Source: Sphingomonadaceae bacterium (GTDB lineage Bacteria; Pseudomonadota; Alphaproteobacteria; Sphingomonadales; Sphingomonadaceae). From it: a stretch of DNA of 33,577 nt. A model generated the notes under the pieces. The model ran no database searches. It saw only the letters and a list, made by a program, of their open reading frames with translations, and was not told the DNA's origin. The stretch covers positions 1 to 33,577 of the forward strand of contig JAHDBR010000023.1 in the NCBI GenBank assembly GCA_020630295.1. Reading direction: 5' to 3'. Shown in pieces: positions 16,496-24,277 of this stretch. The position numbers were made by a program, and so were the translations under genes. Each line of letters opens with the position of its first letter. The stretch's first letter is position 1.

Positions 16496-16678
16496 TCAGC
16501 CCTTTGTGGTGTCGACCACCTCGGCGCCCGGTCCGTTTTTCAAGACCGACTCAATCGCGTTCTTCGCACTGGCTTTCGAGCTGTAGCCCTCAGTCCACCA
16601 AATCGTTTCCGAATTGTAGATGAAATAGGACACGAACTCGCCCTTTTTGTTGTTACGAATTTCAAAACGATGAGCCAT
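16496..16678 (-). CDS. DUF1508 (YegP-like) small protein
   Basis: This 60-residue protein is a single copy of the domain found twice in E. coli YegP. It begins FEIRNNKKGEFVSYFIYNSE, has the characteristic second strand TIWWTEGYSSKASAKNAIESV, and ends in a short Gly-rich tail. The fold is a small beta-beta-beta-alpha unit, and its biochemical role is not known. GAGGAG lies 8 nt before the ATG. The gene is alone and convergent with rnhA, with a shared terminator. The length matches one-repeat relatives. Confidence 0.88.
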   Translation of the reverse strand: MAHRFEIRNNKKGEFVSYFIYNSETIWWTEGYSSKASAKNAIESVLKNGPGAEVVDTTKG

Positions 16679-16735
16679 CTGGCGTTCTCCTCTCGGTTAA
16701 TGTTGGGCGTACCCTAAAGGCTGCCTCACAAAAAT

Positions 16736-17836
16736 CTACCCAAAGCGCGCAGGTGCATATTTTGTTACATCAATGGACGCCAGATGACTGGGTATTGCCG
16801 TCGATAAAATCTGCGCCGCCATAAGTTCGGCTGCGGCAGGCGCTGTCTGAATGCCGAAACCGCCTTGCCCCGCAAACCAGTAAAAATCAGGATTGCGATC
16901 ATCAGCGCCATAGACGGGCAGCCTGTCTGCGGCGAAACTGCGCAGACCGGCCCATTTGTGTTCCACCGCATCAATTTGCCAATCGACCACCTTTTCCAGC
17001 TGATCAATTGCTTTTGCGACTGTAAGCTCGTCCGGTGCCGCATCACACGGTTCGCAGCGCGTTTCATCCTGCGGGCTTAACCAGATCCGGCCATTTTCGG
17101 GCTTGAAATAGAATTCTCCAGAAATATCCATCACCAGCGGAAGATCGGGCAACGGCTCAGGCGTGACGCGCAACTGGACCACTGTCCGCAACATCGGCCT
17201 AATGCCTAACGGCACAATCCCGGAAATCCGCGCTACTTGATCTGCCCAAGCCCCCGCTGCATTTACCAGCTTCGATACGCGGTACGCATCGCCCGCTTCG
17301 GTGGAAATTTGCCAACCGGATGAATCGTGCCGGGCAGATCCCAGTTTTGCCTGCGTCACGATCTGCATACCGTTCTTCGCCGCAGCCGAAAGATAGTGCG
17401 CATGCAAGGCAGCGACATCAATGTCAGAGCACGCAGCCTCCCATATCCCGTCGTTCCATTCTTCACGCAGTCCCGGAACTTTAGCAGCAAGATCGGCGCG
17501 TGACTTGCGCTCCAGTGTTACGCCCGTTTGGCTAAACCGATCGGCAAAGCCGTCCATCCGCGGCACATCAATCTCTCGGCCCACATAAAGAGCGCCGCGC
17601 CGGCCCAAGAAACCGTATTGTTCGAGAAAATCATATGACGCCAAAGTGAGCGGAACAATGTCCGGGCCGCCGTAACACTCTTCCCAGAAAGCTGACGAAC
17701 GACCTGTTGCGTGATATCCGGGCTGCTCTTCCGCCTCCAGCAGCAATACGGAGCCGTGCGGCGCAAGATGTGCGGCAAGGCTGGCCCCCGCCATCCCCGC
17801 TCCGACAATCGCAAAATCGAACTGCGTTTCATTCAC
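16736..17836 (-). CDS. FAD-dependent oxidoreductase, D-arginine dehydrogenase-like (DauA/DAO family)
   Basis: This 366-residue flavoenzyme has the GAGMAG dinucleotide motif (12-17) and PGYHATGRS (39-47). It also has NAAGAWADQVARISG (192-206), FYFKPENGRIWLSPQDE (242-258), WAGLRSF (295-301) and GQGGFGIQT (323-331). These match, from memory, the layout of Pseudomonas D-arginine dehydrogenase. The carboxylate-binding Tyr (Y55) and Arg (R217, R299) appear kept. The His and Glu that the Pseudomonas enzyme uses (H48, E87) seem replaced by Phe50 and a hydrophobic residue near 83, so a different, perhaps hydrophobic, D-amino or imino acid is likely. It starts with GTG, overlapping the stop of the upstream hydrolase (GTGA), so both are co-translated. 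The substrate is not established. Confidence 0.85.
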   Translation of the reverse strand: MNETQFDFAIVGAGMAGASLAAHLAPHGSVLLLEAEEQPGYHATGRSSAFWEECYGGPDIVPLTLASYDFLEQYGFLGRRGALYVGREIDVPRMDGFADRFSQTGVTLERKSRADLAAKVPGLREEWNDGIWEAACSDIDVAALHAHYLSAAAKNGMQIVTQAKLGSARHDSSGWQISTEAGDAYRVSKLVNAAGAWADQVARISGIVPLGIRPMLRTVVQLRVTPEPLPDLPLVMDISGEFYFKPENGRIWLSPQDETRCEPCDAAPDELTVAKAIDQLEKVVDWQIDAVEHKWAGLRSFAADRLPVYGADDRNPDFYWFAGQGGFGIQTAPAAAELMAAQILSTAIPSHLASIDVTKYAPARFG

Positions 17837-18792
17837 GCTGCGGCAGTAACCTTGTTCAGAAATTCCCGGATACGGTTCAAAGCCGTGTCTCGCACATCGT
17901 CAACTTCGCGCAAAATTTCATGATGTGCCTCCTTACCAAAAGCGAGCACTTCACCGTTGGGCAAACGCTCGGAAGCTGTAAGAATCGCTTTCATATCAAC
18001 GAGTTTGTCATTCGATGTACCGATCATCAACACCGGAGTTGTAACTTTTTCAAGCTTTCCGGGCTCGAACAATCCGCGCATCGACGCATAGGCGCGCTCT
18101 ACCCAGCCCCAGCTTCCCGGCCCGATGACAAGCTCTGGCCGGTGTTCTCTCCACCACAATTCATCCTGATAGCGGTCCTGATCATGCGTCAGCAGATTGA
18201 TCCGCCCGACAGGGATCTCGCCCGGCTTTTCGCTCCACTTCCACGCCTGCGTGGTCTTTCCTCGCAAACGCATCATCCACGCGGCCGCCCGGTGCATAAT
18301 GCTGTCCGGCAGGATATTGCCAAAAAAGCCGAGCATCGGTGCGGATAGAACCATTGCGTCGGGCGTAACCGCGCCTTCAACCAATCCCCGCAGCACCAGA
18401 TGGCCGCCCATCGAATGCCCCATCAAAATGCGCGGACCGGTCGTTTCTGCGGACCAGTCCGCCCAGAACGCACGCAAATCTGCAACCCAAGTCGAGAAAT
18501 CATCGATGTGGCCGGTTATCGGATCATCCCCCAACCGGCCCGATCCCGCCTGCCCGCGCCAATCCGCCGCCGTCACTTTCCAACCATCAAGGTGAAACCC
18601 GTTCAGCGTTTCTAGATATTTCTCATACGCATCGCCGCGACCGGGGAAAAACAGGATTGATCCGCGCACGGTACCGGCGGCGCCGGGCCAGTCGATCCGG
18701 CGTATTTTGTGACCATCACCGGCGACCCAAATGCTTTCCGTCGCTGCGGCGGGAATGGCCCTGCGATCAAATGCTGCGGCATTCGGCTGCAC
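17833..18792 (-). CDS. Alpha/beta hydrolase (lysophospholipase/monoacylglycerol lipase-like)
   Basis: This is a serine hydrolase of the PldB / Hydrolase_4 type. Its blocks are SILFFPGRGDAYEKYLE (oxyanion region), WKVTAADWRGQAGSGR, the nucleophile elbow GHSMGG, an acidic residue in GTSNDKLVD and the catalytic His in KEAHHEIL. No signal peptide was seen. Relatives act on lysophospholipids or monoacylglycerols; the substrate here is unknown. The start is uncertain: the GTG at 18792 is given, but a perfect AGGAGG lies five nt before an in-frame ATT (18810), and the frame stays open to a TTG at 18870. It is coupled to the FAD oxidoreductase by a GTGA overlap and is divergent from cpaA. Confidence 0.85.
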   Translation of the reverse strand: MQPNAAAFDRRAIPAAATESIWVAGDGHKIRRIDWPGAAGTVRGSILFFPGRGDAYEKYLETLNGFHLDGWKVTAADWRGQAGSGRLGDDPITGHIDDFSTWVADLRAFWADWSAETTGPRILMGHSMGGHLVLRGLVEGAVTPDAMVLSAPMLGFFGNILPDSIMHRAAAWMMRLRGKTTQAWKWSEKPGEIPVGRINLLTHDQDRYQDELWWREHRPELVIGPGSWGWVERAYASMRGLFEPGKLEKVTTPVLMIGTSNDKLVDMKAILTASERLPNGEVLAFGKEAHHEILREVDDVRDTALNRIREFLNKVTAAA

Positions 18793-18889
18793 TGTTTCAG
18801 CGTGGCTAATTCCATCCTCCTGCGTTTGGTTACTATTTAGTAAGCACTCGCCTGTAGCACGGACCCTCAAAGGATTTTTGGGGGCTTCA

Positions 18890-19381
18890 ATGCTAAGCGA
18901 ATATTTCCATTACGGGCTGCTGGTTGCATTGGCAATTGCGCTGCTGGTTGCTGCGTTCACCGATATGCGTCGCCGCCAAATCGACAACTGGCTCAACCTC
19001 GGTATTGCGATGGGTGCACCGCTTTTCTGGTGGTCCAGCGGTTTAGCGCTGTGGCCCGATGTTGCGCTGCAATTCGGCGTAGCGCTGGCAGCATTCGCAA
19101 TTCTGGCAGGAATGTTTGCGCTGCGCATGATGGGCGGCGGCGATGTTAAGCTGCTGACCGCGCTCGCGCTTTGGATCGAGCCGACATGGTTCCTCAAATT
19201 GCTACTCGTGATGGCGCTGGTCGGCGGAGTGCTGACTATCGTTATGGGCAGCTGGCACGTCATGCGCCGCCAGCGTGACCGCCTCGCCATCCCATATGGC
19301 GTCGCCATTTCCGCCGCAGGCCTTTGGGTTTTGGGCACACATTATTTTCCCGCCGCTTCGACAGCAGTCGGCGTTGGGTGA
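18890..19381 (+). CDS. cpaA: Prepilin peptidase CpaA/TadV
   Basis: This 163-residue integral membrane protein is an aspartyl prepilin peptidase of the short CpaA type, lacking the methylase domain of PilD. The catalytic Asp residues are D25 (FTDMRRRQIDNWLNL) and D85 in MMGGGDVKLL (the GxxD-like motif). Several hydrophobic segments surround them. It cleaves the leader of Flp-type prepilins and pseudopilins. The ATG at 18890 is chosen over a longer open frame reaching to 18731, which would run antisense over the hydrolase gene. It heads the Tad block; no pilin gene lies before it, although in Caulobacter pilA usually does. Confidence 0.92.
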   Translation: MLSEYFHYGLLVALAIALLVAAFTDMRRRQIDNWLNLGIAMGAPLFWWSSGLALWPDVALQFGVALAAFAILAGMFALRMMGGGDVKLLTALALWIEPTWFLKLLLVMALVGGVLTIVMGSWHVMRRQRDRLAIPYGVAISAAGLWVLGTHYFPAASTAVGVG

Positions 19382-19389
19382 ACCTGATT

Positions 19390-19397
19390 TTAACCAT
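19390..19397 (+). promoter_or_regulatory. CtrA-like half-site TTAACCAT upstream of cpaB
   Basis: TTAACCAT lies in the 86-nt gap between cpaA and cpaB, about 70 nt before the cpaB start. The 8-mer matches the CtrA half-site reported for Caulobacter, where CtrA controls pilus genes. One such 8-mer is expected about once by chance in a window this size, so this is only a hint. Confidence 0.3.
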
Positions 19398-19467
19398 TGG
19401 GTGCGTAAGCATCATTTTTGAAGAACGCCCGCAATACCGCCGGGCCGAATAGGGGGCTAGATTAGCC

Positions 19468-20562
19468 ATGGACAGGAAGAAGCTGGTTCTGCTGCTTGGA
19501 GCATTGATCATTGCGATCGGTACGGCGCTTGCAGCACGGAGCATGTTTGCAGGAGCATCCGCTCCGCAGGCTGAGGCAGCCGCACCAGAGCCGCAAGGAC
19601 CAAAGGTTCTTGTTGCGCAGCGCGGCCTCGCAGTTGGTACAATCATCACAGCTGACGCGATCAGCTATCAGATGTGGCCAGAAGAGCTCGTTCAGGACGC
19701 CTACTTTATTGATGGCGAATCCGATGTCTCGCAGCTTCTTGGTACGGTTGTCCGTCACCAGATCACGGCGGGTGAGCCGGTAACGCAAGGCTCTCTTGTA
19801 AAGCCCGGTGACCGCGGCTTCCTCGCAGCGGCGCTTGGCCCTGGTATGCGCGCAGTTACTGTGCCTGTATCGGCAAAAACCGGCGTTGGCGGCTTTGTTT
19901 TCCCGGGAGACCGCGTTGACTTGGTTCTGACCCAGTCGGTCAAGGGCGAAGGCGAATCGCTGAAAGCTTCCGAAACCATCCTGCGCAACCTTCGTGTGCT
20001 CGCAACCGACCAGTCGACCACTCAGGAAAAAACCGAGGCTGGCGACACTGTGGTCCGTGCGTTCCGTACTGTCACTCTCGAAGTCACACCGCGCATCGCC
20101 GAGAAAGTAGCCGTGGCACAGACCATCGGAACTCTCAGCCTGTCCCTGCGCTCTATCGCAGACAATCAGGGCGAGCTTGAGAAAGCAATTGCTTCGGGCG
20201 ACGTTAAAGTTCCCGATGACGCGACACCGGAAGAGGAAGAGGCGCTGATCCGCGCTGCAATGTCCCGCCCCAGCGACAAAGCTACCAGCTTTGTGACCGG
20301 CGGTGATGTATCACGCTTCCAACGCCGCACTGCTCCGCCAAGCGGAAAGGAAGCGCGCCCTGCACCAACACCGCCAGCGATCGGCGTACCTGCTGCAACA
20401 ACTGCAACACGCCCAGCCGGTCCAAGCGTCCGTGTGACACGCGGCAAGAACACGACCGAGGTTCCTGTATCGCGCGGCACAGGTGCCATGGTTTCCCAAT
20501 CACAGCGCGGCATTCAGGACGGGGCTGAAATCCTTCCTGTCGCCGGCGCGGTAGTACGGTGA
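19468..20562 (+). CDS. cpaB: Flp pilus assembly protein CpaB/RcpC
   Basis: CpaB is a periplasmic protein anchored by an N-terminal helix (MDRKKLVLLLGALIIAIG). It is thought to work with the secretin. Residues 46-115 form a SAF-like domain (VLVAQRGLAVGTIITADAIS). An RcpC/CpaB domain follows, about 118-240, with MRAVTVPVSAKTGVGGFVFPGDRVDLVLTQ as its signature. The C-terminal 110 residues are Pro/Thr/Ala-rich and likely disordered, ending in a conserved-looking short hydrophobic stretch. The 364-residue length is on the long side for the family. It is followed closely by cpaC. Confidence 0.93.
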   Translation: MDRKKLVLLLGALIIAIGTALAARSMFAGASAPQAEAAAPEPQGPKVLVAQRGLAVGTIITADAISYQMWPEELVQDAYFIDGESDVSQLLGTVVRHQITAGEPVTQGSLVKPGDRGFLAAALGPGMRAVTVPVSAKTGVGGFVFPGDRVDLVLTQSVKGEGESLKASETILRNLRVLATDQSTTQEKTEAGDTVVRAFRTVTLEVTPRIAEKVAVAQTIGTLSLSLRSIADNQGELEKAIASGDVKVPDDATPEEEEALIRAAMSRPSDKATSFVTGGDVSRFQRRTAPPSGKEARPAPTPPAIGVPAATTATRPAGPSVRVTRGKNTTEVPVSRGTGAMVSQSQRGIQDGAEILPVAGAVVR

Positions 20563-20641
20563 GGCGGCCATGACACAGAACCACCAATTCAACGATCCTA
20601 GCAACGCAATTGCTGCCAGTATCCAACCGAGAGGCAAGACC

Positions 20642-22255
20642 ATGAAACGTCGCCTAACTGCAACATTGCTGATGGCCAGTCTGGCTACAGCCCCCTTTGC
20701 CGGGATTACATCGGGAACTGCAAATGCGCAGTCGGTGATGAAACCCTCGACAGATATCGTATTGTCGATTGGCCGAGGTGAACTGGTCACTGTGCCCGGT
20801 GCGATGGCGGATGTGTTCATCTCCAACGATGCCGTTGCGGATGTGCAGATCAAGTCGCAGCGTCAACTTTACCTGTTCGGCAAAGCTGGCGGCGAAACGA
20901 CAGTCTATGCCAGCAACGCCCGCGGCGATATTGTTTGGTCGGCTAACGTCCGCGTTGGTTCAAACATTGACAGCATCGACCAGATGCTGGGCCTTGCCAT
21001 GCCGGAAGCAAACGTGACCGTTTCCACCATGGGCACGAACACTGTTCTTCTGACAGGCACCGTTGCCGCACCGGAAGATGCGTCCGAAGCAGAGCGTCTG
21101 GTTCAAGCATTTGTCGGTGAAGAAGCCAACGTCATCAGCCGCCTGAAAATGGCCACACCTTTGCAAGTCAACTTGCAAGTCCGGTTTGCTGAAGTCAGCC
21201 GCTCTCTGGTGCGCACGATTGGTAACAATCTGACCACGATCGACGGTTCTAACGGCATCCAGTTCGGTGTCGGGACCGGCCGCTCCGGCTTCTCCAACGT
21301 GTTTCGTCCTAACAGCGCAACAGGTGTTGGAAACCAGGTAACTGTCACCATTCCTGACGTGAATAACCCGGGTCAGTTTATCGAAGTGCCAGGTACTTCG
21401 ATCAATCAGATCACTGGCGGTTCAACGCTTGGGTTTGCCGGCAGCTTGCTCGGCCTCGACTTGCTCAGCGCGCTTGATCTGGCCGAACAAAACGGCCTTG
21501 TCACCACTTTGTCCCAGCCGAACCTGACTGCACTGTCGGGCGAGACTGCAGACTTCCTGGCTGGCGGCGAGTTTCCGATCCCGATTAGTCAGGGTCTGGG
21601 CACGACTGCGATTGAATATCGTAAATTCGGTGTCAGCCTTGCCTATACACCTACGGTTCTTGCCAATGGCCGGATTTCGATCCGCGTCCGTCCGGAAGTT
21701 TCCGAGCTATCGAGCCAGGGTGCGGTGACGTTGAACGGCTTCCAAATTCCGGCGCTTACCATTCGCCGTGCTGAAACAACTGTGGAACTCGGCTCCGGCC
21801 AGAGCTTCATGATCGCCGGTTTGATGAGCAATAATGCCCAGCAGACTATCGATAAGGCACCTGGTGTCGGTGATGTTCCGATCTTGGGCAATCTGTTCCG
21901 GTCGCGCTCCTTCCGTAAGGGCGAAACCGAGCTGGTTATCGTGGTTACGCCGTATCTGGTGAACCCGGTCAACGCGAAAGATATTGTGTTGCCTACAGAC
22001 GGCTTCCGCGCCGCAAATGAAGCGCAAAGTCTGCTCGGCTTCCGTGAAAATAACGGAGAGACCGGCGGCGAACGCTACAAACCGACTGCCCGCAACAAGA
22101 ACGCACCTCCACCAGAGGTATCGCGGATCGACCCTGCAGCAATCGCGCCAAGCGGTAACCCTGTATCCGGCCGTAGCGCCGATAATTCCAACAAGAAGCG
22201 CAAGAGTGCGAAATCCGCTGACGCGGCAGCCGCTCCTGGCTTCAGCCTGAAGTGA
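20642..22255 (+). CDS. cpaC: Tad-type secretin CpaC/RcpA
   Basis: CpaC forms the outer-membrane channel through which the Flp pilus leaves the cell. The signal peptide (MKRRLTATLLMASLATAPF to ANA-QS) argues for the ATG at 20642; an ATG at 20570, just after cpaB, would add 24 residues. The N-terminal BON-like/secretin N0 region (ILSIGRGELVTVPGAMADVFISNDAVADVQI) and the N1 part (about 75-170) are followed by LQVNLQVRFAEVSRSL. The secretin core runs to DVPILGNLFRSRSFRKGETELVIVVTPYLV. The C-terminal tail is Lys/Ala/Ser-rich. It overlaps the cpaD reading frame by a few nt. Confidence 0.94.
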   Translation: MKRRLTATLLMASLATAPFAGITSGTANAQSVMKPSTDIVLSIGRGELVTVPGAMADVFISNDAVADVQIKSQRQLYLFGKAGGETTVYASNARGDIVWSANVRVGSNIDSIDQMLGLAMPEANVTVSTMGTNTVLLTGTVAAPEDASEAERLVQAFVGEEANVISRLKMATPLQVNLQVRFAEVSRSLVRTIGNNLTTIDGSNGIQFGVGTGRSGFSNVFRPNSATGVGNQVTVTIPDVNNPGQFIEVPGTSINQITGGSTLGFAGSLLGLDLLSALDLAEQNGLVTTLSQPNLTALSGETADFLAGGEFPIPISQGLGTTAIEYRKFGVSLAYTPTVLANGRISIRVRPEVSELSSQGAVTLNGFQIPALTIRRAETTVELGSGQSFMIAGLMSNNAQQTIDKAPGVGDVPILGNLFRSRSFRKGETELVIVVTPYLVNPVNAKDIVLPTDGFRAANEAQSLLGFRENNGETGGERYKPTARNKNAPPPEVSRIDPAAIAPSGNPVSGRSADNSNKKRKSAKSADAAAAPGFSLK

Positions 22256-22266
22256 GAAAGGTGAAC

Positions 22267-22914
22267 ATGATGCCTATTGCAATCAATCGCAAACTAGCAG
22301 GTGCTCTGGCCCTCTCGCTTGGGCTTACCCTGGGTGCTTGTGGCGGAATGCCCAGCAACACCAGCTTGGAAAGCACTAAGCAACCGGTAGTTGAGCGTAC
22401 GAATTACACATTCGATGTCAGCTCCGGCAGAGGCGGCCTTTCCATTCCGGAACAGCAGCGTCTGGCTGCATGGTTCGATGCTATGGATCTGCGTTACGGT
22501 GACCGCGTTGCTATCGATGACCCAATGGTCAGCGGTGCAACCCGCGAAGCCATCGGTAAGCTGGCTTCGCGCCACGGTATCCTTCTAAGCGAAGGCGCAC
22601 CTGTGACTGCCGGTTATGTCAATCCGGGCAGCACCCGCGTTGTATTGACCCGGTCTACCGCATCCGTACCTGGCTGCCCCGATTGGACCGAAACGTCGGA
22701 TATGAATTACACCAACGGTACACGTCCAAACTATGGCTGCTCCATCAATGGCAACCTTGCCGCGATGGTCGCCAATCCGGAAGACCTGATCAATGGTCAG
22801 GCTGGCACCGGTCAGACAGTCGTATCGACGGGTAGCAAAGCTATCGACAGTTACCGCAATCAAGCACCAACAGGTGAAGGCGGTCTGAAACAGTCCGCAA
22901 CCGGAGGAGAGTAA
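22267..22914 (+). CDS. cpaD: CpaD family pilus assembly lipoprotein
   Basis: This 215-residue protein has a lipoprotein signal peptide ending in LTLGAC, so it should sit in the outer membrane beside the secretin. The CpaD core is visible: LAAWFDAMDLRYGDRVAI, SRHGILLSEGAPVTAG, and the block GCPDWTETSDMNYTNGTRPNYGC with two Cys. NLAAMVANPEDLINGQ ends it. The ATG at 22267 is preferred to a GTG at 22252 because AGAAAGG precedes it and the signal peptide is then of usual length. CpaD is thought to aid CpaC assembly or localisation. The stop is 3 nt from cpaE. Confidence 0.92.
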   Translation: MMPIAINRKLAGALALSLGLTLGACGGMPSNTSLESTKQPVVERTNYTFDVSSGRGGLSIPEQQRLAAWFDAMDLRYGDRVAIDDPMVSGATREAIGKLASRHGILLSEGAPVTAGYVNPGSTRVVLTRSTASVPGCPDWTETSDMNYTNGTRPNYGCSINGNLAAMVANPEDLINGQAGTGQTVVSTGSKAIDSYRNQAPTGEGGLKQSATGGE

Positions 22915-22917
22915 GCC

Positions 22918-24198
22918 GTGAACGCACCTTGGAAACCCAATGGTTCAGGCAACCGCGATCCGTTCGCCGCATTCATTTGCGACGAAGCCGCTCTGGATGT
23001 TCTGCGCCCCGTCGTAATCGAACTTGGCTGGCAGCCTGAAAAATGCGCCAAGGGCGGTCTGCGCAATGCAGTCCAGTCTTTGTCGGTTGCCGCCAGCCCC
23101 AACATTCTGTTGGTTGATCTGTCCGAAAGCGGCGATCCGCTGAACGATATCAACGCGCTGGCCGAGGTTTGCGAACCGGGCACAGTGGTGATTGCAGTCG
23201 GTCAAGTGAACGATGTCCGCCTCTACCGTGATCTGCTCTCCAGCGGTATCCACGATTATCTGCTGAAGCCGCTATCTGCCGGTCAGCTGCGCGATTCACT
23301 CAATGCTGCGCAAGCGGTATTCTCTGCGCCGCGCACTAGCGATCCTGATGCTGTAAAGCGTCACGTTTCAACGGCAATCGTCGGCACACGTGGCGGCGTT
23401 GGTGCATCTATGCTGGCAACCTCGCTCGCATGGTTGTTCAGCGACGAGCACAATCTGCCGACTGCGCTTCTTGATCTTGATGTCCACTTCGGAACCGGCG
23501 CACTCGCGCTTGATCTGGAGCCTGGCCGCGGTCTGACTGACGCAATCGACAACCCCAGCCGCATTGACGGCCTGTTTATTGAACGCGCGATGATCCGTGC
23601 GAACGATAATCTGGCTATCCTGTCGGCAGAGGCACCTATCAATGCGCCGTTGATGACCGATGGTTCGGCCTTCATCCAGTTGGAAGAAGAGTTCCGTCAA
23701 GCGTTTGAAATGACGATGATTGATCTGCCGCGCAACATGCTCATTAATTTCCCGCACTTGCTGGGTGATGTGAATGTTGTGGTGCTGGGTACGGAAATGA
23801 CGCTTGCTTCGGCGCGCGACACTATCCGTATTCTCAGCTGGCTGAAGACTAACGCTCCGCACGCAACTCCGTTGATTGTAGCCAATAAGGTCCAAAGCGG
23901 CGCAGCAGAGATCAGCAAGGCCGATTTCGAGGCATCGATTGAACGCAAGATCGATTTCACAATTCCGTTTGACCAGAAAGCGGCTGCGAATGCGGCCAAG
24001 CTGGGCCAAACCTTTGTGGAAGCAAACCGGTCGAGCAAAGCCACTGCAGTGGTCAAGCAATTGGCCGACCGTATCCTTGGCGCGAGCGAAGAAGGCGTTG
24101 AAGGCGAAGAGCCAGCGAAGAAATCGCTGCTCGGAAGCTTCGATCTGAAATCGCTACTCGCGAAAAAAGAAAAGAAACAGCCAGCGGAAGCTGAGTGA
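22918..24198 (+). CDS. cpaE: Pilus assembly protein CpaE/TadZ (atypical receiver plus ParA/MinD-like ATPase)
   Basis: CpaE/TadZ positions the Tad machinery, typically at a pole. Residues 15-130 form a receiver-like domain (FICDEAALDVL; LLVDLSES with D67; GIHDYLLKPLS with K117). The ParA/MinD-like domain starts at about 148. Its Walker A is GTRGGVGAS (156-164), lacking the usual Lys residues, as is common in CpaE/TadZ. It continues with LLDLDVHFGTGALALDL. The last 40 residues are Glu/Lys-rich. Start is GTG at 22918, 3 nt after cpaD. In other Tad loci the next gene is the CpaF ATPase; here a 79-nt gap and tadB follow. Confidence 0.93.
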   Translation: MNAPWKPNGSGNRDPFAAFICDEAALDVLRPVVIELGWQPEKCAKGGLRNAVQSLSVAASPNILLVDLSESGDPLNDINALAEVCEPGTVVIAVGQVNDVRLYRDLLSSGIHDYLLKPLSAGQLRDSLNAAQAVFSAPRTSDPDAVKRHVSTAIVGTRGGVGASMLATSLAWLFSDEHNLPTALLDLDVHFGTGALALDLEPGRGLTDAIDNPSRIDGLFIERAMIRANDNLAILSAEAPINAPLMTDGSAFIQLEEEFRQAFEMTMIDLPRNMLINFPHLLGDVNVVVLGTEMTLASARDTIRILSWLKTNAPHATPLIVANKVQSGAAEISKADFEASIERKIDFTIPFDQKAAANAAKLGQTFVEANRSSKATAVVKQLADRILGASEEGVEGEEPAKKSLLGSFDLKSLLAKKEKKQPAEAE

Positions 24199-24206
24199 TC
24201 TTTCAC

Positions 24207-24234
24207 GCGGCCGCGCCCGAAACGGTGCGGCCGC
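24207..24234 (+). repeat. GC-rich hairpin with two GCGGCCGC arms between cpaE and tadB
   Basis: GCGGCCGC at 24207-24214 recurs at 24227-24234; the 8-mer is its own reverse complement. With the inner GCC/GGT (one G-U) the stem reaches 11 bp around the loop CGAAAC. No T-run follows, so it is not a standard terminator. It lies in the only gap of the Tad operon where cpaF would be expected and may set differential expression of upstream and downstream genes. Confidence 0.6.
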
Positions 24235-24277
24235 TTAACCCACTATTGCGAAGAAATAGGAAAGGCAGGTTGATAGC

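Noticed and set aside
18612-18815. An ATG directly after AGGAGG, opening a 67-codon frame
   Set aside because: Zero spacing to the Shine-Dalgarno and an antisense-like composition; the alpha/beta hydrolase frame explains the coding signal.
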